Below, in pieces: positions 37,100 to 44,934 of a DNA stretch of 64,000 bases (positions are counted from its first letter, which is position 1; every line of letters starts with the position of its first letter). The notes below the pieces were generated by a model. It did not search any database. It saw only the letters and a list, made by a program, of their open reading frames with translations, and was not told where the DNA came from. The DNA comes from CATQHW01 sp965215345 (GTDB lineage: Bacteria > Spirochaetota > Spirochaetia > SZUA-6 > Bin103), in assembly GCA_965215345.1 (NCBI GenBank), contig CBDCDL010000002.1, positions 3,658,001 to 3,722,000 on the forward strand, written 5' to 3'. The position numbers and the translations under genes are program-made.

Positions 37100-38725
37100 T
37101 TGAAGGCATTGTCAAGCCGGGAGCAAGTGGAAGTGGCCGATCGGGCGCGCCTCGCCGCCGGGGACCGGGCGGTGCTGTTCGCCTTCGACGATCACGCCAT
37201 GCCGTGGCGCTACCGCGTGCGGTTGCAGATGCACCGCCCGGAGAAGCACGCCGCCAACCCGATCCTGGCGCGGGGGCCGGCCGGCGCGGTCGACTCGCGC
37301 CGCATGCAATGCTGCCCGGTCGTGCACGACGGCGAGCGGTTCCGGATGTGGTACATCGCCCGCGACGATGGTCCTTCCGGACGGGGCGGCGGACGCGGAC
37401 GCGCTGCAGGCCGGTACTCGGACGTCGATCCGGCGGTCGTCCACTCCTACGACACGGGCCGGATCTGCTACGCGGAGAGCGACGACGGGCTGACGTGGAC
37501 CAGGCCCGAGCTTGGACTGGTGGAGTACGGAGGGTCGCGCCGCAACAACATCGTCGACCTGCCGCCGGGCTCCGGCAACATGGACCTCCTGTACCAGCCG
37601 GACGCCCCCGCGGAGCGCCGCTACCTGATGGTCAACGAGTACATGGCGTGGCGGCACCGGGCGGGCTCGGCTCTCGAACGGCCGTCCATCACCATGTTCG
37701 CGGCCAGTCCGGACGGCTTCCGGTGGACGATGCTGCGGGACGAGCCGGGCGCGATCGGCCAGCACTTCGAGTGCTCCTGCCTGTACCGGTACCGGGGCAA
37801 CTATCACGTGGCCGGTCACATCGCGCCGCCCATGGCGTACGCGCCGCTACAGCGCCACCCGGCGATCTGGATGGTCGGCGCCAAGATGCTGGCGGTATGG
37901 CGGTCGCCCACGGTCGACTCCTGGCCGCTGGAGATGTGCGTGGGCTTCTTCAAGCCAATGAGGTCATCCTCGCCCTTCCGGACCGGCTGGGACCGGGAGG
38001 AGAACCACCTGGGCGCCTACGTCACTCCGTACCCGAACGTCTGCCTGGCGGTCACCGGCCAGTGGCACCACCCGATCACCGACGCGCCGCCGGAGCATCC
38101 CGACTACCTGGCAGAGCAGGTCTCCGCCGACCTGGGGTTCGCGTACAGCGAGGACGGCGTGCACTTCAAGGAGCCGGCGCCCGGCTTCACCTTCGTCCCC
38201 CGCGACCAGGAGATGGGCTGGGACCGCGACTTCCGCGGCAACACCACGGACGACCACCTGATCATGATCCAGGGGCCGATGGTCAACGCCGGCGAGGAGA
38301 CCTTCATCTACTACACCGCGTTCACGCCCACCGGCGACCGCATGGAGGGGCGCAGCAACCTGGGCGTCGCCCGCATGCCGCGGGAGCGTTTCGGGAGCTT
38401 GGTCCCCGTCCCGGATGCCGCGTTCGGACAGGTGGTGACGGCCGTGATCGGCGCGGGGTCTGAGACCTCGCTCGCGGCCAACGCCATGATCGAGCCCGGG
38501 GGCCACCTGCAGGCGGCCCTGCTGGACGCGGACGGGCTGGCCGAGCTGCCCGGATACACGCGTGCGGACAGCCTCCCGATCCGCGAATCCGGGTTCGCGC
38601 AGCCGATCGCCTGGAAGAGCCGCCGGCGGCTCCCCGACGGCGGCTTCCGGCTGCGACTGCGCCTGACGCGGACGCGGCTGTTCGCCGTGGAACTGCACCA
38701 CGGAACCGTCGACACCTCCTCGTGA
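37100..38725 (+). CDS. Beta-propeller glycosidase-like protein
   Basis: A 541-residue protein related in layout to 28680-30122. The start is uncertain: TTG 37100 follows GAGCAGG, and the recognisable part begins LFAFDDHAMPWRYRVRLQMH. Blade motifs include GERFRMWYIARDDG, ICYAESDDGLTWTRPELGLV and ITMFAASPDGFRWTMLRDEP, then GFAYSEDGVHFKEPAPGF. A C-terminal beta-sandwich (LRLRLTRTRLFAVELHHG) follows. A low-complexity Gly/Arg insert (GRGGGRGRAAGR) occurs near residue 95. It is probably a GH43/GH130-like hydrolase or phosphorylase. It is divergent from the GH63 gene, with about 145 bases between. Confidence 0.75.
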   Translation: MKALSSREQVEVADRARLAAGDRAVLFAFDDHAMPWRYRVRLQMHRPEKHAANPILARGPAGAVDSRRMQCCPVVHDGERFRMWYIARDDGPSGRGGGRGRAAGRYSDVDPAVVHSYDTGRICYAESDDGLTWTRPELGLVEYGGSRRNNIVDLPPGSGNMDLLYQPDAPAERRYLMVNEYMAWRHRAGSALERPSITMFAASPDGFRWTMLRDEPGAIGQHFECSCLYRYRGNYHVAGHIAPPMAYAPLQRHPAIWMVGAKMLAVWRSPTVDSWPLEMCVGFFKPMRSSSPFRTGWDREENHLGAYVTPYPNVCLAVTGQWHHPITDAPPEHPDYLAEQVSADLGFAYSEDGVHFKEPAPGFTFVPRDQEMGWDRDFRGNTTDDHLIMIQGPMVNAGEETFIYYTAFTPTGDRMEGRSNLGVARMPRERFGSLVPVPDAAFGQVVTAVIGAGSETSLAANAMIEPGGHLQAALLDADGLAELPGYTRADSLPIRESGFAQPIAWKSRRRLPDGGFRLRLRLTRTRLFAVELHHGTVDTSS

Positions 38726-38739
38726 GTGGGCTTGAGGTG

Positions 38740-39060
38740 ACCGTACCCCTCCGATCCGCGCGACGGCACGTTCCGGATGTGGTACCAGGGGTACGGCGGC
38801 ATGGGCGTCCCGGCGCTGGATTTCGACAAGGCGGGCTCCCCGTGGACGGGGTTCGACGCCCGGAACCTGCTGTACACCATCGGCTACGCCAGCTCCTGGT
38901 TCTACTACTCGACGTGCGCCCAGGAGCACGGCATCACCGGCCGCAGCGGGCCGATGTGCCTGGCTAAGCTAAGCTGCGCGGCCGGGCGATTCGCTTGAAG
39001 TTCTACCTCGACCGCGCGCATCTGTATTCGTTCATGCAGGCGGGAGGATCGGGCGAGGGG
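38740..39060 (+). pseudogene. Remnants of another propeller-type gene
   Basis: A piece reading DGTFRMWYQGYGGMGVPALD and DKAGSPWTGFDARNLLYTIG, then SWFYYSTCAQEHGITG, is an N-terminal propeller segment. It is followed in another frame by LRGRAIRLKFYLDRAHLYSF, which is the C-terminal sandwich motif seen at the end of the 28680-30122 protein. The large middle is missing, so the gene suffered an internal deletion. It lies directly after the intact propeller gene, suggesting a former tandem pair. Confidence 0.65.
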
Positions 39061-39095
39061 GCTCCGGCGGACCGATAGCCGCCGTGCGCCACCGG

Positions 39096-39188
39096 ACGAT
39101 GATCGAGATTCAGACCAATCCGGCGATCGGCGAGCGCGGCGTCGTCCGGGAGGCGGACGTGCTGCGGTTTCTGCGGGCCCACCTGTAA
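39096..39188 (+). pseudogene. Unidentified C-terminal gene fragment
   Basis: An open end reads TMIEIQTNPAIGERGVVREA and then DVLRFLRAHL, followed by a stop at 39188. It has coding texture and a clean ending but no upstream gene body. I do not recognise the family. Confidence 0.3.
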
Positions 39189-39200
39189 CGGGCATCAGAT

Positions 39201-39280
39201 ACGAAGCGTTGCAACTACGAAGCGTTACAACTACGAAGCGTTGCAACTACGAAGCGTTGCAACTACGAAGCGTTGCAAGT
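39201..39280. repeat. Five tandem 16-bp repeats with palindromic core
   Basis: Five head-to-tail copies of TACGAAGCGTTGCAAC, starting at 39201, 39217, 39233, 39249 and 39265. Copy 2 has GTTACAAC instead of GTTGCAAC and the last base of copy 5 is G. The core GTTGCAAC is a perfect palindrome, so the array places five potential dimer-binding sites at 16-bp intervals, ending 26 bases before the ATPase start codon. No spacers, so not a CRISPR. Confidence 0.85.
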
Positions 39281-39306
39281 AATGTGCTGGTGAGGTACGG
39301 TTCCGT

Positions 39307-40689
39307 ATGCTCGCACCGCTCGTGAGTCGGGCCGAGGAGCTCGGCCGGCTCGGTCACGCGTGGCAACGTGCCACCGAAGGGATTCCCCAGCTCCTCGTTG
39401 TGTGGGGCCGCCGGCGGGTTGGCAAGACGTTCCTGCTCTCCCACTTCTCGGAGGGCAAGCGGGCCGTGTTCTTCGGCGCAACCCAGCAGGCGGAGGCTGT
39501 CGAACTGCGGCGGTTTACCGAGGCGATCCGCCGGGACCTTGGTGACCAGGCCGCACATCTGGCCGGCGGTGGGTTCCCGAGCTGGGAGGCGGCGCTACAG
39601 TTCCTCTCCGCGGTGGCCACGGAGCGGCCCCTCCTCGTGGTGTTGGATGAAGTCCCGTATCTCGCGCGCTCGACCCCAGGGTTCGCGAGCATCGTGCAGG
39701 TGGTGTGGGACCACCTGCCCCCCGGGACCAAGCTGGTACTGGTCCTGACGGGCTCCGCCGTCGGAGTGATGGAGAAGATTCTGGGCGCCGGTGGAGCGCT
39801 GCGTGGACGGCCGACGTTGTCGCTGCCACTTCCGCCGGTGGACGTGCTCGCAGCTCGCGAGTTCCTTCCGGATCTTCCGGCTGCAGACCTGCTGCAGGCG
39901 TATGCGGCGTGCGGCGGATACCCGCTTCACCTCCGTCAATGGGACGCCGGCGTACCGACACGAGAGAACCTTCGCCGACTGGCGTTTACGCCGGGCAGTG
40001 TTCTCCTCGAAGACGCACAGGGCATGCTCCGCGAGGAGCTCTCCTCGACCGGCGGCTATTCCCAGATCCTGGCGGCAATCGGACGCGGCCGGACCCGGTT
40101 CTCCCACATAGCCGGCGAGGTCGGCCAGCGTATCGACCATGCCCTGGACGTGCTGATCAGAACCGGATTCGTGCGCAAGGTCTTTCCCGTGGGAGCGCCG
40201 CGCGGCGCGCGCGCCACATACGAGATCCCGGATCCCTACCTGCGCTTCTGGTTCCACGTGCTCTACACGGAGACCGCGCTCATTGAAGGGGGACAGGGTG
40301 ACGCGGTGCTGGAACGGGTGATGCCACGGTGGCAGACGCACGTCGGCCTCGTCTTCGAGGAGCAGGCTCGCGCCCACGCGCGGCGGCTTGTGCAACGCGG
40401 AGAGCTACCGGCGGACCTGGTCGTCGGACGGTGGTGGTCACCGCGCGGCGCGAGCGTGGAGGTCTACGTGCTCGGGCTTCGCGGCAGCCGGGCGGCGCTT
40501 CTTGGCGAGGCACGCTGGCAGGCGGCGCCGCTCGGCAGGCGAGATCTCGAAGTGCTGCGCAGGAAGGTTCCGTTCGTCCCCAGACCCGTGGATGAGCCGA
40601 CGTTGGCGCTCTGGGGTCGAGGCGGCGTCGATCCGGAAGTTCGGGGCGCAGGCGCGTTGGGTTTCGACGTCGAAGACGTGGTGACCTGA
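39307..40689 (+). CDS. ATPase_2-type ATP-binding protein with C-terminal DUF234-like nuclease region
   Basis: A 460-residue STAND/AAA-type ATPase. ATG 39307 starts MLAPLVSRAEELGRLGHAWQ. Walker A is VWGRRRVGKTFLL (about 33-45) and Walker B is LLVVLDEVPYLARS. A winged-helix segment follows (GYSQILAAIGRGRTRFSHIA), then the DUF234-like part starting YEIPDPYLRFWFHVLY and including a restriction-like strand region (ASVEVYVLGLRGSRAALLGE). This family is abundant in archaea and anaerobic bacteria; function unknown. The five-copy 16-bp array immediately upstream suggests tight transcriptional control. The gene converges on the acoC-like gene, with 10 bases between the stops. Confidence 0.85.
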   Translation: MLAPLVSRAEELGRLGHAWQRATEGIPQLLVVWGRRRVGKTFLLSHFSEGKRAVFFGATQQAEAVELRRFTEAIRRDLGDQAAHLAGGGFPSWEAALQFLSAVATERPLLVVLDEVPYLARSTPGFASIVQVVWDHLPPGTKLVLVLTGSAVGVMEKILGAGGALRGRPTLSLPLPPVDVLAAREFLPDLPAADLLQAYAACGGYPLHLRQWDAGVPTRENLRRLAFTPGSVLLEDAQGMLREELSSTGGYSQILAAIGRGRTRFSHIAGEVGQRIDHALDVLIRTGFVRKVFPVGAPRGARATYEIPDPYLRFWFHVLYTETALIEGGQGDAVLERVMPRWQTHVGLVFEEQARAHARRLVQRGELPADLVVGRWWSPRGASVEVYVLGLRGSRAALLGEARWQAAPLGRRDLEVLRRKVPFVPRPVDEPTLALWGRGGVDPEVRGAGALGFDVEDVVT

Positions 40690-40699
40690 GAGTCTGCGG

Positions 40700-41809
40700 T
40701 CAGTCCTGGTCGTTCCAGAAGGCGGTGATCAGGCGGTTGACCTCGGAGGCGCGTTCCATGTGCACCATGTGGCCGGTGTTCTCCAGGACATGCACGTTGC
40801 GCTGGTCCGATAGATCCCGGGCATGGGCGGCCGGGATGATGCGGTCGTCCGCGCCCCAGATCACCAGGGTCGGGACGGTGTCGATGATGCGGCGGGCGTC
40901 CTCGGCCTGATCGCCGGCGTCGGTGAGCCGGCCTGCCAGCGCCTCCAGGCACTCCTGCACCCCGTCGAGCCGCTTGTACTTGAGCAGGTCCTCGACAAGC
41001 TGGCGGGTGACCAGCGATTCATCGCCGAAGAGCTTGAGGACGTGCGGCTTGAGCTCCCGGCGGCTGCGGCTGCGGGTGAACCCCTGCAGGTACTCCGCGT
41101 CGATCTCCGGGCCGAGGCCGGCGCTCGCGAGCAGGGCCAGCGAGCAGACGAGCCGCGGCTGCGACCGGGCCAGGTGCAGGGCGATCGCCCCGCCCATGGA
41201 GTGCCCGACCAAGTCCGCCTCCGTCACGCCCAGCTCCCGCACCGTGTCGTACACGACCTCGGCCAGGGACGCGAAACTGCCGTCCCCCACCGCCTTCGTG
41301 GAGCGGCCGTGTCCGGGCAGGTCCAGCGCGATGACGGTCCGGTCCGAGCTCAGCGCGCCTTGAATGAACAGCCAGTTGTCGAGATCGCCGCCGAAGCCGT
41401 GCAGCAGGACGGCCGTCCGCGCCGCGGACCCCTGCCGCGCGAAGGCGATCGACAGCTCGCCGACCCGGACCGTCTCGATCTGGTCGCCGGCTTCCTCGGC
41501 GCCCGTCTCCTCGGGCACGAAGTTCTCCTGAAACTGCCGAACGAAGGCGTCGACGTCCGCGTCGGGTATTTCGTGGGCGGCGACGACGCCCAGCAGGGCG
41601 CCCACCGGCAGGGTGTCGCCGGTCGCGGCCACGGCGCGGCGCAGGGTGCCGGCATCGGCCGCCTCCACGGCGCCGGAGATCTTCTCCGTATCGACCAGCA
41701 CCACCTCGGCGCCGGACTGCAGCGCATCGCCCTCGGCCACCAACCAGTCGCCGACCACGCCCTCGGTCATGCTCAGCCCCCACTTGGGCATGGTGATCGC
41801 CTTGATCAT
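40700..41809 (-). CDS. acoC: Lipoyl domain-alpha/beta hydrolase fusion (AcoC-like E2)
   Basis: E2-like component of a 2-oxo acid/acetoin dehydrogenase complex, 369 residues. ATG 41809 overlaps the acoB stop (ATGA). The N-terminal lipoyl domain (about 1-80) has the lipoylation lysine Lys43 in VDTEKISGA. The C-terminal alpha/beta hydrolase fold (about 115-369) has the nucleophile Ser204 in VGHSMGG, an acid in WGADDRIIP (321-322) and His347 in NTGHMVH. This architecture is the one described for acetoin dehydrogenase AcoC, instead of the classical catalytic acyltransferase domain. It is the last gene of acoX-acoA-acoB-acoC. No E3 gene is linked. Confidence 0.9.
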   Translation of the reverse strand: MIKAITMPKWGLSMTEGVVGDWLVAEGDALQSGAEVVLVDTEKISGAVEAADAGTLRRAVAATGDTLPVGALLGVVAAHEIPDADVDAFVRQFQENFVPEETGAEEAGDQIETVRVGELSIAFARQGSAARTAVLLHGFGGDLDNWLFIQGALSSDRTVIALDLPGHGRSTKAVGDGSFASLAEVVYDTVRELGVTEADLVGHSMGGAIALHLARSQPRLVCSLALLASAGLGPEIDAEYLQGFTRSRSRRELKPHVLKLFGDESLVTRQLVEDLLKYKRLDGVQECLEALAGRLTDAGDQAEDARRIIDTVPTLVIWGADDRIIPAAHARDLSDQRNVHVLENTGHMVHMERASEVNRLITAFWNDQD

Positions 41810-42807
41810 GCGACGGTGGCGCGCACGCAGGCGGCGATCTTGTCGGCCGACGGCACGAAGTGTTTCTCCAGCTCGGGCGAGAACGGCACCGGCGTGTGCG
41901 GCGCCGTCACCATCCCCACCGGCGCCCGCAGGTCCTGGAATCCCTCGCGCGCGACGGAGGCGGCCACGTCGGCGGCGATGCTGCAGCGAGGGCTGGCCTC
42001 GTCCACCACCACCAGCCGGCCGGTGTTCTCCACGCTTTCGAGGATGGTATCGGTGTCGATGGGGGACAGCGTGCGCAGGTCGATCACCTCGCACTCGATG
42101 CCGTCGGCGGCCAGGTGCTGCGCGGCTTCGGCCGCCCGGTGCACCATCATCCCGTAGCCGACGACCGTGCAGTCGTCCCCTTCGCGCACGATGTTCGCCT
42201 CGCCGAACGGGATGGTGTACAGCTCCTCGGGCACGTCGCCGGTGACGTCGTAGATCTTCTTGTGCCCGCAGAAGACCACGGGGTCGTCGTCCCGGATCGA
42301 CTCGATCATCAACCCTTTCGCGTCATAGGGCGAGGAGGGGCACACCACCTTGATGCCGGGGACGTGGGTGAACATCGAGGTCAACGTCTGCGAGTGCTGG
42401 GCTGCGGCGGAGAGTCCGGCGCCGTACATGGTGAGGATCACCACCGGCGTCTCCGCCTTGCCGCCGAACATGTACCGGAACTTCGCCGCCTGGTTGAAGA
42501 TCTGATCGAAGCAGACGCCCATGAAGTCGATGAACATCAGTTCCGCGACCGGGCGCATGCCGCAGGTGGCCGCGCCGACCGCCGCGCCGACGTAGGCGGC
42601 CTCCGACAGCGGCGTGTCGAGCACGCGGTCGCCGTACTTCCTGTACAGGCCCTTGTAGAGCCCGAAGGCTCCGGCCCACGCTTCCTGCTCGCCGCCGCCG
42701 CCGGCTCCGCCGGCGATGTCCTCGCCCATCAGGATGACGGTGGGATCCCGTTCCATTTCCTGGTCGAAGGCCTGGTTGACCGCGTCGCGTATCGAGAGAT
42801 CTGCCAT
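41806..42807 (-). CDS. acoB: TPP-dependent dehydrogenase E1 beta subunit
   Basis: A 333-residue E1-beta of the acetoin/pyruvate dehydrogenase type. It begins MADLSIRDAVNQAFDQEMER and shows PTVILMGEDIAGGAGGGGEQ (the GED motif that contacts TPP), DTPLSEAAYVGAAVGAATCG, and the C-terminal transketolase-like domain VIDLRTLSPIDTDTILESVE. It lies 12 bases downstream of the E1-alpha gene with GAGG before the ATG, and overlaps the E2-like gene. Context favours acetoin or a related diketone or oxo acid as substrate. Confidence 0.93.
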   Translation of the reverse strand: MADLSIRDAVNQAFDQEMERDPTVILMGEDIAGGAGGGGEQEAWAGAFGLYKGLYRKYGDRVLDTPLSEAAYVGAAVGAATCGMRPVAELMFIDFMGVCFDQIFNQAAKFRYMFGGKAETPVVILTMYGAGLSAAAQHSQTLTSMFTHVPGIKVVCPSSPYDAKGLMIESIRDDDPVVFCGHKKIYDVTGDVPEELYTIPFGEANIVREGDDCTVVGYGMMVHRAAEAAQHLAADGIECEVIDLRTLSPIDTDTILESVENTGRLVVVDEASPRCSIAADVAASVAREGFQDLRAPVGMVTAPHTPVPFSPELEKHFVPSADKIAACVRATVA

Positions 42808-42819
42808 GGTGTCCTCGCT

Positions 42820-43803
42820 TCAGTAGCTGACGTAGACGTCGGTGAGAAGGTCTTCCGCGGTGGGCTGCGGCGCCTTCCGTGCTTCCGTCACCGCCCGATC
42901 GATCAGCGCCGCGACCGCCCGATCGATGCCGTCCAGGTCGCTCTGCTCGATCGCCGCGGCCTGCGTGACCTGCTGCACGAACTTCGTCAGGCAGTCGCGG
43001 TTGGCGCGGATCTCCTCCACCTCGCCCGGAGTCCGGTAGGTCTGCGCGTCGCCTTCGAAGTGACCGTAGAACCGGATCATGCTGCACTCCAGCAGCGCCG
43101 GGCCGCCCCCTCCGCGAGCGCGACCGATCATCTCGCCGGCAGCCTCGTGGACGGCGAAGAAGTCGGTGCCGTCCACGGTGACGCCCGGCATCCCGAAACC
43201 GGAGGCGCGGTCCACGTAACTGTCCACCGCCACGCCGTAGTCGCGGGAGGTGGACTGGGCGTAGGCGTTGTTCTCCACCACGAAGATGGCCGGCAGGTCC
43301 CACACCGCGGCCAGGTTGAGGCTCTCCAGGAAGTTGCCGGCGTTGGACGCGCCGTCGCCGACGAAGCTGACCGCCACCGTGCCGTCCTTCTTGAACTTGG
43401 AGGCCAGCGCGGCGCCGCACGCCAGCGGCGCGCCGGCGCCGAGGATCCCGTTGGCGCCCATCATGCCCATGTCCAGGTCGGCGATGTGCATGGAGCCGCC
43501 CTTGCCGCGGCAGGTGCCGGTGGCGCGGCCGTACAGCTCGGCGAACATGCCGCCGACATCGACCCCCTTGGCGATGCAGTGGCCATGCCCGCGATGGGTG
43601 CTCGCGATGTGATCGTCCCGGCGCAGGTGCATCATGATGCCGGTGGCGGCGGCTTCCTCGCCCGCGTAGAGGTGCACGAAGCCGGGCAGGTCGCCGGTGG
43701 CGAACTCCACGTGGACGCGTTCCTCGAACTCACGGATCGTCTTCATGGTCCGGTAGGCCTGGAGCAGCTCCTCCCGGCCGAGGGGAACGTTGTAGTTGCT
43801 CAT
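42820..43803 (-). CDS. acoA: TPP-dependent dehydrogenase E1 alpha subunit
   Basis: A 327-residue E1-alpha, start ATG 43803 overlapping the AcoX-like stop by four bases. The thiamine diphosphate motif is complete: GDGASNAGNFLESLNLAAVW ending in FVVENNAYAQS. Upstream are HLYAGEEAAATGIMMHLRRD and DHIASTHRGHGHCIAKGVDV, standard for acetoin/pyruvate dehydrogenases. Decarboxylation or acetoin cleavage would pass an acetaldehyde unit to the lipoyl group of the adjacent E2-like protein. Confidence 0.93.
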   Translation of the reverse strand: MSNYNVPLGREELLQAYRTMKTIREFEERVHVEFATGDLPGFVHLYAGEEAAATGIMMHLRRDDHIASTHRGHGHCIAKGVDVGGMFAELYGRATGTCRGKGGSMHIADLDMGMMGANGILGAGAPLACGAALASKFKKDGTVAVSFVGDGASNAGNFLESLNLAAVWDLPAIFVVENNAYAQSTSRDYGVAVDSYVDRASGFGMPGVTVDGTDFFAVHEAAGEMIGRARGGGGPALLECSMIRFYGHFEGDAQTYRTPGEVEEIRANRDCLTKFVQQVTQAAAIEQSDLDGIDRAVAALIDRAVTEARKAPQPTAEDLLTDVYVSY

Positions 43804-44864
43804 CGGGTCTCCTGTGACTGCTCCTTCGGAAGCAGGTCCTTCCGAAGCAGGTGGTGTTCGGCGGCGTAGCGCATCACCGCGCCCACGTCCAGCGTGTGGA
43901 ACGCGTTCCGTAGGAGGGTGATTTCGGCCCGGTCGTCAGGCTGGACATACAGCTCTCGCTCCCCGTCCAGAGATATCATGCCCGACTGGTGGTGCATGGG
44001 AATGGTCTGGTCCGCGGCCAGCGTCTCATGATGCCCGATGCCGACCGGCGCGATCAATCCGGGTGCGATCGGGACCCGCATCACCGTGCCCGCGCCGGCC
44101 GGGGGCTGTAGATGCACCCGCAGGCCGAACGGTTCGCTCCGGCCCACCGGCTGCAGGAGCCCTGCGACCGCGGACAGGCCGATCGCCTCGGGATCGGCGA
44201 AGGTGACGAAGATCTCGCGCAGGTGCTCGCTGCGCCAGAGCGCGCGGGCGCCCGCGTACCGTTCGGCGGTCACGGACACGTCGACGAGCGCGATGTCCGA
44301 CTGCTGCCCGCCGTTGATGGACGCCCTGAGAAGCTTGTTCGGAAGCAGCGCCGTCTCAGGGGGGACCCGTCCGGTCACGGCCAGCCCCACGGCCAGCCCG
44401 GTGACGGTCGGTTCCCGGTGTTCGGGAAAGGCGTTGTTGGTTCCGGTCGAGATGCCGGCGATCCACGCTTCGCCGCAGAACTTGGCCACCGCCCGGTGCG
44501 TCCCGTCGCCGCCGAGCACGACGATCGCGGCCACCCCCGCCGCGACCATGGCGCGGGTGGCGGCGAAGGTGTCTTCCACCGTGCCCGTGACGGGGGTGTC
44601 GGTGAAGTGGAGGGCCGGCAGGTCGTGGCGGCCGAGGTTTCGCTCGCGCTTCAGGCTGCGTGTCAGGTGCCTGCAGATGCCTCCGTCCTCGGGCATCATC
44701 AGCACTCGGGGCACCCCGCACGCGCCCAAGGCGGCCATGACCCGAAGCACGGTATTGGCGCGGTCCGCGATCGGCATGCTGGTCGCGTTGGCGATCACCC
44801 GCCGGATATCGGTGGCCGCTGCCGGATTGGCGATCACGCCAACCACGGCGGTCGGATCGGGCAT
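43800..44864 (-). CDS. acoX: AcoX-like NAD-kinase-fold protein
   Basis: A 354-residue member of the ATP-NAD kinase superfamily that accompanies acetoin catabolism genes. ATG 44864 (MPDPTAVVGVIANPAAATDI) is chosen because homology starts at VVGVIANPA; a longer frame reaches 45047 without support. The kinase glycine loop is VVLGGDGTHRAVAKFC, followed by GISTGTNNAFP. Its biochemical role is not established in the family; a link to cofactor supply has been proposed. It is the first gene of the minus-strand aco operon and is divergent from the lipase-like gene across a 70-base promoter region. Confidence 0.88.
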   Translation of the reverse strand: MPDPTAVVGVIANPAAATDIRRVIANATSMPIADRANTVLRVMAALGACGVPRVLMMPEDGGICRHLTRSLKRERNLGRHDLPALHFTDTPVTGTVEDTFAATRAMVAAGVAAIVVLGGDGTHRAVAKFCGEAWIAGISTGTNNAFPEHREPTVTGLAVGLAVTGRVPPETALLPNKLLRASINGGQQSDIALVDVSVTAERYAGARALWRSEHLREIFVTFADPEAIGLSAVAGLLQPVGRSEPFGLRVHLQPPAGAGTVMRVPIAPGLIAPVGIGHHETLAADQTIPMHHQSGMISLDGERELYVQPDDRAEITLLRNAFHTLDVGAVMRYAAEHHLLRKDLLPKEQSQETR

Positions 44865-44934
44865 CGGCTTCACAGGTGGATTGACTCTATCCTCAATCCG
44901 ACTCGAAGGTTTCTGAACGAGACCGGACGCGCGC

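Noticed and set aside
37069..38463. 464-codon plus-strand frame overlapping the propeller gene
   Set aside because: Arg/Gly/Pro-rich shadow frame; the frame from 37100 has clear propeller motifs.
39201..39280. CRISPR array
   Set aside because: The 16-bp units are directly adjacent with no spacers, and no cas gene is nearby.
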